Below are positions 24,832 to 35,199 of a stretch of 64,000 nucleotides of DNA, piece after piece. The first letter of the stretch is position 1, and every line of letters starts with the position of its first letter. The notes beneath the pieces are model-generated. The model was not told the origin of the DNA. It ran no database searches and saw nothing but the letters and a program-made list of their open reading frames with translations. The position numbers and the translations under genes were made by a program. The stretch spans positions 2,728,001 through 2,792,000 of the forward strand of contig NZ_CP039396.1 of NCBI RefSeq assembly GCF_004803915.1, given 5' to 3'. Source of the stretch: Duncaniella dubosii (GTDB lineage Bacteria > Bacteroidota > Bacteroidia > Bacteroidales > Muribaculaceae).

Positions 24832-25947
24832 ATGAGACGAACTGTAAGACATAGTGCCTATATATGGCAACGGAAGGATTGGCCGGAGTTCTGCTGGGAC
24901 TCTGAGGCGTTGCTTGAACCGCTTAGTAGGCTCAGTCAGTTGCATGGACTCCTGAACGGCAGGATGTCTATGCTTGGATTCAACGAGAAGTGTCGGTCGC
25001 TGTTGTCGGCCATGACTGAGGAGTTGATAAGTTCTTCGGAAATCGAGGGCGTGTTGCTCAATCCGAATTCGGTGCGTAGCAGTATTGCACGACGGCTCGG
25101 AATCGAGGATGACGGACTATTGGTTGAGGATCATTATGTCGAGGGGTTAGTCGATGTGATGCTTGATGCCGTGCGTAATTGCAGGGAGCCATTGACAGAT
25201 GAACGATTATTCAATTGGCACGCTGCTTTGTTTCCTTTTGGGAGAAGTGGTATGCACAGAATCACAGTTGCCGATTGGCGTAGGGGTGAGGAGCCGATGC
25301 AGGTAGTGTCCGGTGCTTTCGGGCATGAGAAAGTGCATTATGAGGCTCCGCCATCAGATGCTGTTCCGGCTGAAATGGAGCGGTTGATTGAGTGGTGTAA
25401 TACAGCCAATCAGTCACCGTTCATCATGGCTGCTGTGGCACACTTGTGGTTTGTGACCATACATCCGTTTGATGACGGCAACGGTCGCATAAGCCGCACA
25501 CTTGCCGATATGCTTCTCGCTCGGCTTGATGAGGATTCAGCGCGATATTACAGTATGTCGGCTGAAATCAACCGCAACAAAAAGGCATATTATGAAGTTC
25601 TTGAAAGGACGCAAAAAGGAAATCTCGACATAACCGAATGGATGCTGTGGTTCTTTGGCTGTTTGGAAAATGCCATTGTCCGCGCTTCGGGTATAATCGA
25701 GCGGACATTGCAGAAAGCGGCATATTGGGATGAGTTCCGCGATGTTGACATAAATGAGCGTCAGCGCAAGGTAGTCAACCGCCTGTGGGATGGCTTTGAG
25801 GGAAAACTGACATCTTCAAAATGGGCGAAGATATGCGGTTGCTCGCAAGACACAGCGTTGCGCGACATCAACGACCTTATAGCCAAAGGAATGCTCCGCA
25901 ATAGCGGCGAAGGCGGACGCAGCGCCAACTACCTCCTGCCGGATTGA
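24832..25947 (+). CDS. Fic family protein with DUF4172 N-terminus
   Basis: 371 residues. A DUF4172 domain (about 1-85, HSAYIWQRKDWPEFCWDSEA) is followed by the inhibitory-helix motif SSSEIEGVLLNPNS near 67-80. The Fic core has the active-site loop HPFDDGNGRISR near 212-223 (His nucleophile activation, phosphate binding). A winged-helix domain is at the C-terminus. Fic enzymes mostly transfer AMP to protein hydroxyls. The autoinhibitory Glu in the same chain places it in the class with an N-terminal inhibitor. It is the only plus-strand gene of element A and lies near its left end. Confidence 0.9.
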   Translation: MRRTVRHSAYIWQRKDWPEFCWDSEALLEPLSRLSQLHGLLNGRMSMLGFNEKCRSLLSAMTEELISSSEIEGVLLNPNSVRSSIARRLGIEDDGLLVEDHYVEGLVDVMLDAVRNCREPLTDERLFNWHAALFPFGRSGMHRITVADWRRGEEPMQVVSGAFGHEKVHYEAPPSDAVPAEMERLIEWCNTANQSPFIMAAVAHLWFVTIHPFDDGNGRISRTLADMLLARLDEDSARYYSMSAEINRNKKAYYEVLERTQKGNLDITEWMLWFFGCLENAIVRASGIIERTLQKAAYWDEFRDVDINERQRKVVNRLWDGFEGKLTSSKWAKICGCSQDTALRDINDLIAKGMLRNSGEGGRSANYLLPD

Positions 25948-26056
25948 GCGTTCGATAGCAAATCAGTTGTTGCATTTTCTACAACAACTGAATTCCACCG
26001 TTTCAAAAATATTATTGTATTATTTTGAAAAATGAAAGAATGGTAACTTTTAATTT

Positions 26057-26869
26057 CTAAGATATTCTTTGAGCATTATCCAATTTCCTGTGACAGAGCG
26101 AGACCATTCCTAATATGTCCAAGGCATCTACTTTATTGATTGGCCACTTTTCTCTGGGAGAATGAGATTCAGGATTTCTAAACATTGAGTAAAGTGCTTT
26201 AAGCATTGTTCCAAAGCCTTTATGCTCAGAAATTTCGGAGTCAGTTTGGAATCCATTTATCAGGAGTTTGGGACACTTCTCTGAAAGAACAAGATCCACT
26301 AGAACAGCACCATCCTTTCCAAAAATAGATGATCTTTCTCTTAGCCGTTCAAACAATCCTTTGATTGCTTCGTCTACTGCATGAAAATAGTCATCTGCAA
26401 GTAACTCCGGCATGCAATATTGAAAAATTTGCTGATGAGTGTTTCTGGCTTGAAGTTCAAGTTTTAATGAATTGGCTCGCTCTTCCGCTTCGGGTATTGT
26501 TTTGATGTTGGCACATTTTCTCAACCCTCCACTTTCAGAAATTTCATACCCTCCAAATGCCAACAACCGATTGGCTTCCGCACGTTGTGAATCAAAGAGG
26601 AGTTTATCTCTATTGACGAACCTGGTAGGTTGAAAATATAACTTACAAAAATTTAGAATGGCGTTACAACAATGTTTTCGGTTCTGATAAATAGCAAACG
26701 CATTGAAGAGCCTTCTCCATTTCGTTATTCCGGGAGAATAGTCTTCAATTTGTGCTTGAGCCAAGTAACGAGAAATATCTGGTCCCGTTAGACCATCTAC
26801 GGTATCACCCATGATTTTCGCCAGCCCTTGGATTATACCTTCGCTTAGTGGAGGATATGCTATTGCCAT
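26057..26869 (-). CDS. TIGR02391-family (Ymh) protein
   Basis: 270 residues. The C-terminal half (about 150-265) contains AVDEAIKGLFERLRER, GAVLVDLVLS, KGFGTMLKALYSMFRNPESH and DALDILGMVSLCHRKLDNA, the conserved pattern of the TIGR02391 (Hypoth_Ymh) family often found beside restriction-modification and abortive-infection genes. The NPESH segment with a preceding Arg suggests a HEPN-related helical domain, but that is inference. It starts 37 bp after the upstream gene, at the end of the SIR2-HerA run. Confidence 0.7.
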   Translation of the reverse strand: MAIAYPPLSEGIIQGLAKIMGDTVDGLTGPDISRYLAQAQIEDYSPGITKWRRLFNAFAIYQNRKHCCNAILNFCKLYFQPTRFVNRDKLLFDSQRAEANRLLAFGGYEISESGGLRKCANIKTIPEAEERANSLKLELQARNTHQQIFQYCMPELLADDYFHAVDEAIKGLFERLRERSSIFGKDGAVLVDLVLSEKCPKLLINGFQTDSEISEHKGFGTMLKALYSMFRNPESHSPREKWPINKVDALDILGMVSLCHRKLDNAQRIS

Positions 26870-26906
26870 TTTTATTGTTTGTGAAGTCGGTTATATTACA
26901 TCTAAG

Positions 26907-27821
26907 TCAACAATTGTTTTTTTCTATAACATATCGTTCTGTAAAAGGATATAGGGTTTCATAATACTTTTCAGCATTTGTCGTGGCTTTGCAAAAATCG
27001 AGGACGAGTTCAGACAATAAATGATATGTTAATGATAGATAGATATGCACTAACTCTTTCTCGTCATCTCTTTCTTTATATCGTTGCCCGAATTGAAGTA
27101 TACCTAAATATGAAGGATGAGATGTTAGAGACAAGTAAGTATAGCAATCTCTCATGTTATCGTCTTTAAAGAAGTATAGAGGAGATTCTTCTAATGATAT
27201 TGATTCAAATTGAATGATTCGTTCATGATCTTTTACAAACTTAAAACCTTTTAATTGGGAAGTATTTTTTTTAATCGCATGTGATATTTGTTCTCTCGCG
27301 GATTTAGTCGTATCTAAACACCCAACTATATCTGATAAATTCCGTCTTAATTCTTCTACCGAATTCTTATCATAAAGCTGGATGTGGCGAAATGATTCCG
27401 TAACATTTTTCAGGTTTACACGATTGTTTAAGCCTCTAATCTCCCATATATAAAGCAACAAATCACGCTCCAATACATTATCAGTTGAAACATAGATATT
27501 TCTAAATATAAAAGCTCGCTCATAAAGAGCCCGAACTAAGGAGGCGCAGGAATGTACATCTATAAGAAATGTACTATGATATCCCCAATGAATTCCTTTT
27601 GCTAAAGATAAAATTGATTGTGCTGTGCATGTTGCCATTTGCAGATTGCATTGAGAAATGCAATCTGCCTCTTCTGCGTTAGGATTCTCTTTTCGCCAGA
27701 GCAAAATCATCTCAACGGATTTTTCTATAAGTGAACTTATAGCGTCTGTTACAATGTTTTTTGTATGTCTGGGATGAGAATCCATGAATTGAAGGAGGAT
27801 ATTTTCTTTTTCTGTATTCAT
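26907..27821 (-). CDS. DUF5677-like helical protein
   Basis: About 304 residues from ATG 27821 (MNTEKENILLQFMDSHPRHT); a TTG at 27875 would overlap herA. Predicted all-helical. The segment SCASLVRALYERAFIFRNIY (about 115) followed by ERDLLLYIWEIRGLNNR resembles DUF5677-type proteins. A C-terminal Tyr/His-rich part (TYLSLTSHPSYLGILQFG) is also typical. It lies 34 bp downstream of herA and so is probably part of the same transcript. Role unknown; location suggests an accessory component of the SIR2-HerA system. Confidence 0.6.
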   Translation of the reverse strand: MNTEKENILLQFMDSHPRHTKNIVTDAISSLIEKSVEMILLWRKENPNAEEADCISQCNLQMATCTAQSILSLAKGIHWGYHSTFLIDVHSCASLVRALYERAFIFRNIYVSTDNVLERDLLLYIWEIRGLNNRVNLKNVTESFRHIQLYDKNSVEELRRNLSDIVGCLDTTKSAREQISHAIKKNTSQLKGFKFVKDHERIIQFESISLEESPLYFFKDDNMRDCYTYLSLTSHPSYLGILQFGQRYKERDDEKELVHIYLSLTYHLLSELVLDFCKATTNAEKYYETLYPFTERYVIEKNNC

Positions 27822-27855
27822 ACACTTATCATTAGCTTTAGCTATTGAGCTTAGT

Positions 27856-29760
27856 TTATGCTTTCCAGTAATCAAGCAATTTTAGTGTCTCATTGTCAGG
27901 CTTATGCCGATCATTCATCTTGTCAATTTGTATTATGAGAGGCATTTCAACGACCTGACCAGCCACTACACATGATCCAGTTGGCAGAATAGGGAGAGAT
28001 TCTTGCGAAATTCTATCAAGATACGAAATAGTTTTTGCGACCTTGGTAAGATCTTCATCATTTACCAATCGATGAATAAAGTAATTATGAAGCTGAGATA
28101 CTATGGTAGATGAAATGTCAGATGGACGCTGGCTTGCTATAGTCATAAATACACCGAACTTTCGTCCTTCCTTGATTATTTCCTCAAAGACTTCAAGACG
28201 GTAGTCTTTCCAACTTTCACTTTCTCTCGTGGACTGATACGATAGAATATTATGAGCCTCATCTATCACTATATTAAGATAGGGAGTAGCCTTATCTTTA
28301 TTTTGAGTATGTTGCTTATATGCACTATGGCAAAGAAGAAGAGGAATCATCTTTTTTGTGTCTTGATTTGCCATCCGTAAGTCAACGACCACAATATTTG
28401 ACTTATCCCAAAAATCGACATCCTCTTTGAAATCAAGTACCATAGAAATGTTCCTGACCATGCTTTTCAGTTTTTCTATTGCGGGATGGATATGGTCATT
28501 TTGTGCGCGACTATTTTTTACATCTTGTACTAATTGTAAATATAGGATGTCAATGAAGAATCGAATAAAATCATCTGGAATTTGATATTCTAGAGCTTGA
28601 GTATAATAATGAGTACGCTCAACGAATTCACCATTTTTATTTCCCTCAAGATCTCTGTCGCTTAATTTCCTCTTATAAGCGCTCTCTCTATCTCCTGGAA
28701 GGTAGTAGTATTTATGCGTCTCATGATATGATACACTTTCCCTAAGGTCTACACCAAATCCGTCTACATCATATTTCGGGGGTACAATTGATACTATATA
28801 TTCCAGTAGAGGTTCAACTTTCGATTTGTCCTCCATTGTAAAGATTGCTTTTATATTTTTGCAAAGCATTGCTCGGAATATATTTTGCATTTCGTCTTTA
28901 TTACCGCCCTTATCCCTAAGCCAATGATATAAATTGAGTGCCCTTGATATGAATGGTCTTTGAGTCTTCTCGGTAGCTGACGCGAAAATACACAGAGTGT
29001 CCAGATCCATCACCGAATCTTGACTCATTGGTATCTTATTTATAGGTGTATATGTTGACAACTTATAGACCTTCTTGCCCTCTGTCATTACGGAATCTCC
29101 TGAATACTCCCCATTGAAATCTATAAAAAGGAATCGGGAGTTGGCTTTGAAGTTGTCATTTCCTCTGAAGAGTTCAAATAACCTGTGGTAGATTTGTGCC
29201 AGCGTATAAGATTTACCACTCCCAGTATTGCCAAAAATACCAACATGGTTTGAAAATAGATTTTGAACGCCTAGACTAACAATAATCTGTGAATCAGTGG
29301 ATAATGTTCCCAGCCTGATTGTGAGTTCGTCATCGTTCTGAACAAAGCGATGAATCGAACTAAACTCTTTAGTGTTTAGAATATATGCCTCATTGCCTAC
29401 TAGAGGAAGAGTCTTTACGCCCTTGACAAATCCAGAAGTAGTCATATAACCTATGAGAGACGTACAGAGTACTCGTTTTATATGATGCCCTTGTTCTTCA
29501 TAGTTTACAGCTTCTTGAGAGTTGTCTTGATTAATAAATTCGGTTTCTATTTTGGCAATGAGCATATCAAAACCATTTAGAATCTTCAAGTATGAACCTA
29601 CTGAAACATTCTTTATAAGTTGCCCATAGAAAAAGATATGAGGGAGATTCTTTTCTTTGTCAACCGCAATTTTCACCTCACGTCCGCTTATAGAAATGAC
29701 TTCGCCAATTCTAAAGATTGACAGCTCGGATATGATAGCCTCGTTGTTAAATGGTTCCAT
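27856..29760 (-). CDS. HerA-like hexameric ATPase (SIR2-HerA system)
   Basis: 634 residues. The N-terminal HAS-barrel (about 15-75) is followed by a RecA-like ATPase domain with Walker A GNTGSGKS at 177-184 and Walker B LNIVIDEAHNIL near 495. A late arginine-rich segment is ASQRPSDISSTIVSQLHNYF. This is the HerA/DUF87 architecture. The start overlaps the SIR2 stop by 14 bp. HerA plus SIR2 is the known two-gene anti-phage pair (Nezha), in which a HerA ring activates or assembles with an NAD-consuming SIR2 subunit. All motifs are intact. Confidence 0.88.
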   Translation of the reverse strand: MEPFNNEAIISELSIFRIGEVISISGREVKIAVDKEKNLPHIFFYGQLIKNVSVGSYLKILNGFDMLIAKIETEFINQDNSQEAVNYEEQGHHIKRVLCTSLIGYMTTSGFVKGVKTLPLVGNEAYILNTKEFSSIHRFVQNDDELTIRLGTLSTDSQIIVSLGVQNLFSNHVGIFGNTGSGKSYTLAQIYHRLFELFRGNDNFKANSRFLFIDFNGEYSGDSVMTEGKKVYKLSTYTPINKIPMSQDSVMDLDTLCIFASATEKTQRPFISRALNLYHWLRDKGGNKDEMQNIFRAMLCKNIKAIFTMEDKSKVEPLLEYIVSIVPPKYDVDGFGVDLRESVSYHETHKYYYLPGDRESAYKRKLSDRDLEGNKNGEFVERTHYYTQALEYQIPDDFIRFFIDILYLQLVQDVKNSRAQNDHIHPAIEKLKSMVRNISMVLDFKEDVDFWDKSNIVVVDLRMANQDTKKMIPLLLCHSAYKQHTQNKDKATPYLNIVIDEAHNILSYQSTRESESWKDYRLEVFEEIIKEGRKFGVFMTIASQRPSDISSTIVSQLHNYFIHRLVNDEDLTKVAKTISYLDRISQESLPILPTGSCVVAGQVVEMPLIIQIDKMNDRHKPDNETLKLLDYWKA

Positions 29761-30907
29761 GCAAAAACTGAGGTGGAATTAAATTTTTGATATGGTTAAA
29801 GATGACGTTTATGCCTTTGAATGAAAATTCTGGCGCTAACGGAGTTCCATCCTTGTCTTTTAAATCAGAGGGACCAATGATAAAGACGTTTGGGAATCCC
29901 TCGAATTTGCTAGAAAAACCGTCTTTCACACTGTCTTGATATGCAAATATTATTATATTTAATGTCGGATTCCTGCGAGCCGTCCGGCAAGTAATATTAA
30001 GAATATGTTCATCAGCAAAAGAAAATCCCATTGCAAATAGCAATGAATTTTCCTTCTCCAAGGAATTAGAATACATGCGCATCATCTCATAGAAATGAGA
30101 ATCTGTCACAGTTAAACTAAACTTACTTTTATTAGGATTCACCATAGCAATCTTTTCATACTCAGCCAAGAATGGTTCCGCTTCTTTTACAGAATCTTCT
30201 GGATTTTCAAGCAAATCGAAATCACAACGCATGGTGGATAGTTCTCCATATTGAATCTGGTTCTCATTTTTTAACGCCTTTAAGGCATCCGATACCTTTA
30301 CTACCTGTGATAATGCGCTGTCCTTAGTAATATCACCGACTTCGTTTGTTAGCCAATTAATTCCTCCATGTATTTTAAGGAGATTAAATGTCGGAACTTC
30401 GGTAGTGTTCATGAAGTGGACGCTATTCTTCATCACTTTCTTTTGGAACATTGTTTCATCCAAAATGGGATTGATTGTTCCACGGAAGCCGTCATTAAAT
30501 TCCACCTTCATAAGATCGGCAGCTCGCTCCACAAACATATCTATATTGGTGGAATATATGTTGATTTGTCTGGAAAGTATATTATTACTCCTATGGTGCA
30601 GTATGTAAGACCATAGTTGGAAGAAAAGAGAATACTGTTCCATTACCTCTTGGTAACGATTCTTATCTTCTCCTTCAACAACCGGAACAGAGAGGTTCGG
30701 ATAAATGACACCAGTAAAGTATTCTTTGTAAATAGCCGTTTCTATGATTTTCCTTTCATCTTTGCCTATAGTTGCGTCATGAGATAATTGAGTCAAACGA
30801 GATTCAATCTCGCCCAACACCGGCAAATATGGTCTGGAAAGCCCCGAACCAAACATAAAGTTTATGTTCGAAGATTGGATAAAATTTTTAAGTATGTCTA
30901 TTGTCAT
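29747..30907 (-). CDS. SIR2-domain protein (SIR2-HerA defence)
   Basis: 386 residues with the SIR2-like NAD-binding fold: NFMFGSGLSRP (glycines at 20-22), YSTNIDMF (Thr-Asn-x-Asp at 120-123), LLKIHGGINW (His180, catalytic position) and FAMGFSFADEHI near 290. These are the residues expected in NAD-hydrolysing defence SIR2 proteins. It overlaps the herA start by 14 bp and follows the R-M gene by 61 bp. Likely to deplete NAD upon phage infection together with HerA; the mechanism follows from the family. Confidence 0.87.
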   Translation of the reverse strand: MTIDILKNFIQSSNINFMFGSGLSRPYLPVLGEIESRLTQLSHDATIGKDERKIIETAIYKEYFTGVIYPNLSVPVVEGEDKNRYQEVMEQYSLFFQLWSYILHHRSNNILSRQINIYSTNIDMFVERAADLMKVEFNDGFRGTINPILDETMFQKKVMKNSVHFMNTTEVPTFNLLKIHGGINWLTNEVGDITKDSALSQVVKVSDALKALKNENQIQYGELSTMRCDFDLLENPEDSVKEAEPFLAEYEKIAMVNPNKSKFSLTVTDSHFYEMMRMYSNSLEKENSLLFAMGFSFADEHILNITCRTARRNPTLNIIIFAYQDSVKDGFSSKFEGFPNVFIIGPSDLKDKDGTPLAPEFSFKGINVIFNHIKNLIPPQFLHGTI

Positions 30908-30968
30908 AAAAACATTTGAGGAAAGTGTGATTAAATTTCAACATCTACATCCTAAAATTTAGGCATTC

Positions 30969-33900
30969 TTATGAATTTAACTGGATGAGATTAGATGCCA
31001 TCACATCTCTTACTACGGTATCCAAATTCTTGTGTTCGGCAATATAGATACGCAGCCGATTGACAAGATTCATGAAGTCATCAATTTCCTCTGCCGCTAA
31101 CGCCTTTCGATAATAGGAGTAAGAATGGTATTTAAGCCACTCTCGGACAATACCGTATCCTGAGACACTGAACTCAAGAATCTCTGATGGAACAGGCTGA
31201 ATAAAATGATTCCCTTTTACAGAGGTAAATTCAACGCCATCCTCATTAATCGAATAACCTTTAAGCTCAAAGGATGCCAAAGGATTCATCCAAGTAAAAT
31301 TTCCATCTGCCTCTTGTTGTGAGAATTTGTAATCGCTTCTTTCCAATGCCGCGAGACGTTTCCCTATCTTGACAAGCTCTAAATAGAGCTTTTTATCATT
31401 GGTTATAGGAATGGCAGGCGTTTGCCCAGCCAAAGAATGAAGCTTGGCTGAGAACTCGTTTAAAAAATAAGGCGAAGACAAAACTGCATAGGCATAGAAT
31501 ACCAATGTGTCCTGCACTTTTGCTGATTCTAAGCCAACCTTTTCCGATAATATTTCGAGCAATTTAGGGTTTATATTTGAAACCGCATCAGAGTTCCAAT
31601 TCGAGCCCTTTTTGTAATTCGGAAAACGATTGCAGAACACATGAGCATTTCCCGAGTAGCCAAGTCATTGTCGGGAAGGTGCCAACAAAATGAAGTAAAC
31701 TTCGTAATTGTCCGACTGATTTCAGCTGGAGCAGGTGCAACGGCAAATCCAAAGACATTCGGGTCAGAGAAAGCCGCTCTTACCTCTGGACGATACCTCA
31801 TACCGCCACCTTCTGCATTTTTGAGTGCAGTCAATAGAGTTTCGTCATCGTTGACATAAGCCTCCAGAAATGGACGATACGAATACTGGCTACCATTCTT
31901 GGATGAGCGGGCAACCAGTACACGAACTGAATTTGACAATTTCTTTTCTGCCGGAGGTTTTGCTTGTCCGCTATACCATCGGTCTTTAATGTCAGAATAA
32001 GAATGAGCAAGATCACCAATATACTTGCTTCTTCTACTCAATTGTCCTTTGGAAAAATGTACCAGCAAGTGTGTCGGTGCAAGTTTCATTCCGGAACAAT
32101 GACGCAAGAAAATCCCATTTTCAGAGCCATGTTCGGCAGCCAATGGGATGAACTGAGAATACAACTCCACATCGTACTCGCCCTTCGGACGCAACGAATA
32201 CTCTTCATCAATGGATAATACATCCCAATCCAATGCAGTTACATCTTTAGAGAAGAACTCCATTTTTTGAGCCTTTGAAAGTCCACGCAAATCTTTGTAC
32301 CGCACAAATTTAGATGTATTGTCGGCTGTAAAGGATGCAAGAATCAGGAGCCGGCCCTGAAGTGTATTGAATACATTCTGGTTGGCACTTTCAACGCGAT
32401 TGTCAGAATCAAACTCAATTACTGATATCTCATTAGCATTCTCAATTAAGAACTTGCGAGCATATTTGAACGAGATATTTTCAGCAAATGCTGAGGGAAG
32501 GATAAAAGCAATTATTGATGGTTTGCTTATCATAGCCTTATAGATACCCCATCGCAAGAACTTTATCCACTCGTTTGTCAATTGCATCTGTACGTTCTGC
32601 CTTCCTCGTCTGATTGGTGGTCGGAAATCGTTCATAAGAGACTCCAGGAACTGACCTGCATTGGTGACAGAAGAATCGGAACAAGGGGGATTGCCGATTA
32701 TGATGGTAAGAGGCGGCTGAGAGAGTTTGTAGGATGCCACTTGTTCTTTTGCGAAAAAGAGACCGACCGAATCTAATTTGCTGAAGTCATATTCCGGCTT
32801 GCAGAAAGTATTGTCTCCCAGAGTGTTTGTTAGATGCACAGACAAGGTAAGAGCCGTCGGGATCTCATAGATTGACAATCTATAATTGGCCAGGGCATAT
32901 GGTACGGGAAGAATCTCAAAGCCGATGAGTTTTGATTGAGGAGGCAACGTAATATTGTCCAACACAGATTCAAGGAATGTTCCCGTTCCACAACATGGAT
33001 CAATCACGAAAAATGGATTGTTCTGAAGTATCTTTAAATCAGGATTCACCTGAATATTGAAGAACACCAGACGAGCAATGAAGTCTGCTAATACCACGGG
33101 AGTATACCACGCTCCAAAGTCAATGCGTGTGTCCCTGTCGTATGCGGACAAGAACTCCTCATACAATTGATGGAAATTAGGACGACGCACTGCGTTATGA
33201 GACAACTTTACAAATGCCAAAAAGCGTCTCGTATTATCATACCATCCACCTATTTTGCTGAGTTTGGAATCCAGTTCCTCAGAAAGAGCGTTAAACAAAT
33301 GAACAAATGGCTCCACATGGTCAGAGTATTCCTTATATGGCTTTTGCGTCCAGAAATAATGGAGCATCTCATATTTCAATGAGGGTGAAAACTTCTCATC
33401 ATTGATGAAGCGATGGGCATATAATAGTCCAAATGCAAGAATTTGAGAAATAAATCCTGCAAATGTTCGGTCATCTGACAATGACGCATCAAGGTTGTTC
33501 GCTGCAATGTCCCACAACCGTTTCAATGTGCGTATAGTGGTAAGCTCGGATTTCGATTCAGCTTCGTCTTCTTCCAAATTCAGTAATTCAAGAAGATCGG
33601 TGCAAAGCAATTTTGCTCGCGTGGACAATTCTGTGATAACCATCTGCTCGGGAATGGTACGGAAGCCAATCTTGGAGAAGAACTTCTGAAAACGTTCCAA
33701 TGTCTGAAGGTTATATTCAGGTTCCTCCCAGTTTACAGGCTTTTGAAATAATTCAAACGAATCAGCAGAACCGTCTACATCATAATAAACGAACTCAATC
33801 CCGTCTGTGAGCAAGACTGGATTGCCTAAGTTAAGATACTTCTCTACCTGCGATTTGTATTCCTCTACATTTATGTTCTCCTCAGGCGACAACCCTTTGG

Positions 33901-34156
33901 CCTCAACATATCCATATACACCCATAGTGTTGGAATCGGTAAATGCCCAATCAGGCCGTCCGTACTTACCCTGATTTCTCGGTTCAAAAATCCGCTGGAT
34001 ATTTGAACCGAAATAAGAACATAGGTTAGCGAAGAAATTGTCGAGAAATGGGCGGAAGGATAGCTCTGCCGTAGCCAGCCCCGTAGAACTATTGAATTTG
34101 TAGAAATCCTTAAGTTCAACAAAATACTGTTCTAATATGCCTTTATATCTTACCAT
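30969..34156 (-). CDS. One-polypeptide restriction-modification enzyme (type IIG/ISP-like), apparent frameshift
   Basis: About 1062 residues when joined. The N-terminal PD-(D/E)XK nuclease has RPDWAFTD and YVEAKGLS at about 68-90. The adenine methyltransferase has VIDPCCGTGTFLES (motif I, about 389) and IIGNPPCSDS (motif IV, Cys in place of the usual Tyr/Phe). The target-recognition region is C-terminal. The frame breaks near 31626. Adding one base to the 4-base run at 31623-31626 gives CSAIVFPNYKKGSNWN and joins the final 220 residues (to 30969), which otherwise start at a GTG. The start overlaps the upstream methyltransferase by 7 bp. Confidence 0.82.
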
Positions 34157-35199
34157 TTCTCCAACGCTTCAATTATAGATTCTCCAATATGTTCCGCAAG
34201 TTTGACAGGGACGGCATTTCCTATTTGTCTTGCCACTTCAACCTTGCTCCCAACAAAAATATAATCAAGGGGGAAAGTTTGCAGCAAAGCCCCTTCCCGA
34301 AGAGAAATAGTCCTATCCTGCACCGGATGTCCAAACATTCCACGAGAAAAGCTATCGAAACGAGCAGTTATTGTTGGTGCGACTTTGTCCCAACACATTC
34401 TGCCGAAAACATTACGGTGCCCCATTACAGATGAACTAACTTTATGACATGGCAGCAATAAGTCTTCAGGTAGAAAATCTCTTCCCTGGCCTTCTTTCAC
34501 TGCTTGAATGCGTTTGAGACTATCAGGAGATAACCTGTCTCTCCTATGATTTGGGAAATCAGGATGATCTGTGAAATCATCAGGTGGTGGAGGAAGAAAT
34601 CCTATTGATTCCCTTACGGTGATTGTTCTGTCGTTGGGTTTCGGATACTGGTATAAAGGAGAATCATGGTCTTTACGTTCTCCTATGATGATTATACGCT
34701 TGCGTCGTTGGGGTACGTCAAAGTTTTGTGCGTCCAACATACGTTGGTGAATAAAATAACCTTCGGCAGAAATCTTGTTTAAGTTCTCCTCCAATATGGC
34801 GGCTCCACGTTTCCCCACAATGCCGGGTACGTTCTCCATAAGAAAAAACTTGGGTCGTACCGTCTTTACGACTTCAATGTATCGACTAACCAGATCATTT
34901 CGTTCATCGTTATCCTCGCCTCCTCTTTGGATAGAAAAACCTTGGCATGGAGGGCCGCCAGCAAGTAAATCAAGTTCTCCTTTTTTAAGGTCGAAGTGTT
35001 TTAAAAGAGTATCTGTGTCCAAATCATAGATGTCCTGAACTTCAGTCTGATGATTCTGCAGATACTTCAAGTTAGAGCGCATTGTCGCTATAGCCTTAGC
35101 ATCAATGTCAAAGCTATAAAGTATGTCAAATCCTGAATTTGACAATCCAAGCGCCAATCCTCCCGCGCCACAGAAACAATCAATACAATTAAAGCTCAT
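34150..35199 (-). CDS. DNA cytosine-5 methyltransferase 2 of the pair
   Basis: 349 residues with all main m5C motifs: CFCGAGGLALGLSNSG (I), LLAGGPPCQGFSIQR (IV, catalytic Cys), FFLMENVPGIV (VI), QRRKRIIIIG (VIII) and QIGNAVPVKLA (X). Full length and intact. It overlaps the neighbouring methyltransferase gene by 11 bp and the R-M enzyme gene by 7 bp, so the three form one translational unit. It may protect against a co-acting nuclease, or serve with Vsr. Confidence 0.92.
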   Translation of the reverse strand: MSFNCIDCFCGAGGLALGLSNSGFDILYSFDIDAKAIATMRSNLKYLQNHQTEVQDIYDLDTDTLLKHFDLKKGELDLLAGGPPCQGFSIQRGGEDNDERNDLVSRYIEVVKTVRPKFFLMENVPGIVGKRGAAILEENLNKISAEGYFIHQRMLDAQNFDVPQRRKRIIIIGERKDHDSPLYQYPKPNDRTITVRESIGFLPPPPDDFTDHPDFPNHRRDRLSPDSLKRIQAVKEGQGRDFLPEDLLLPCHKVSSSVMGHRNVFGRMCWDKVAPTITARFDSFSRGMFGHPVQDRTISLREGALLQTFPLDYIFVGSKVEVARQIGNAVPVKLAEHIGESIIEALEKW

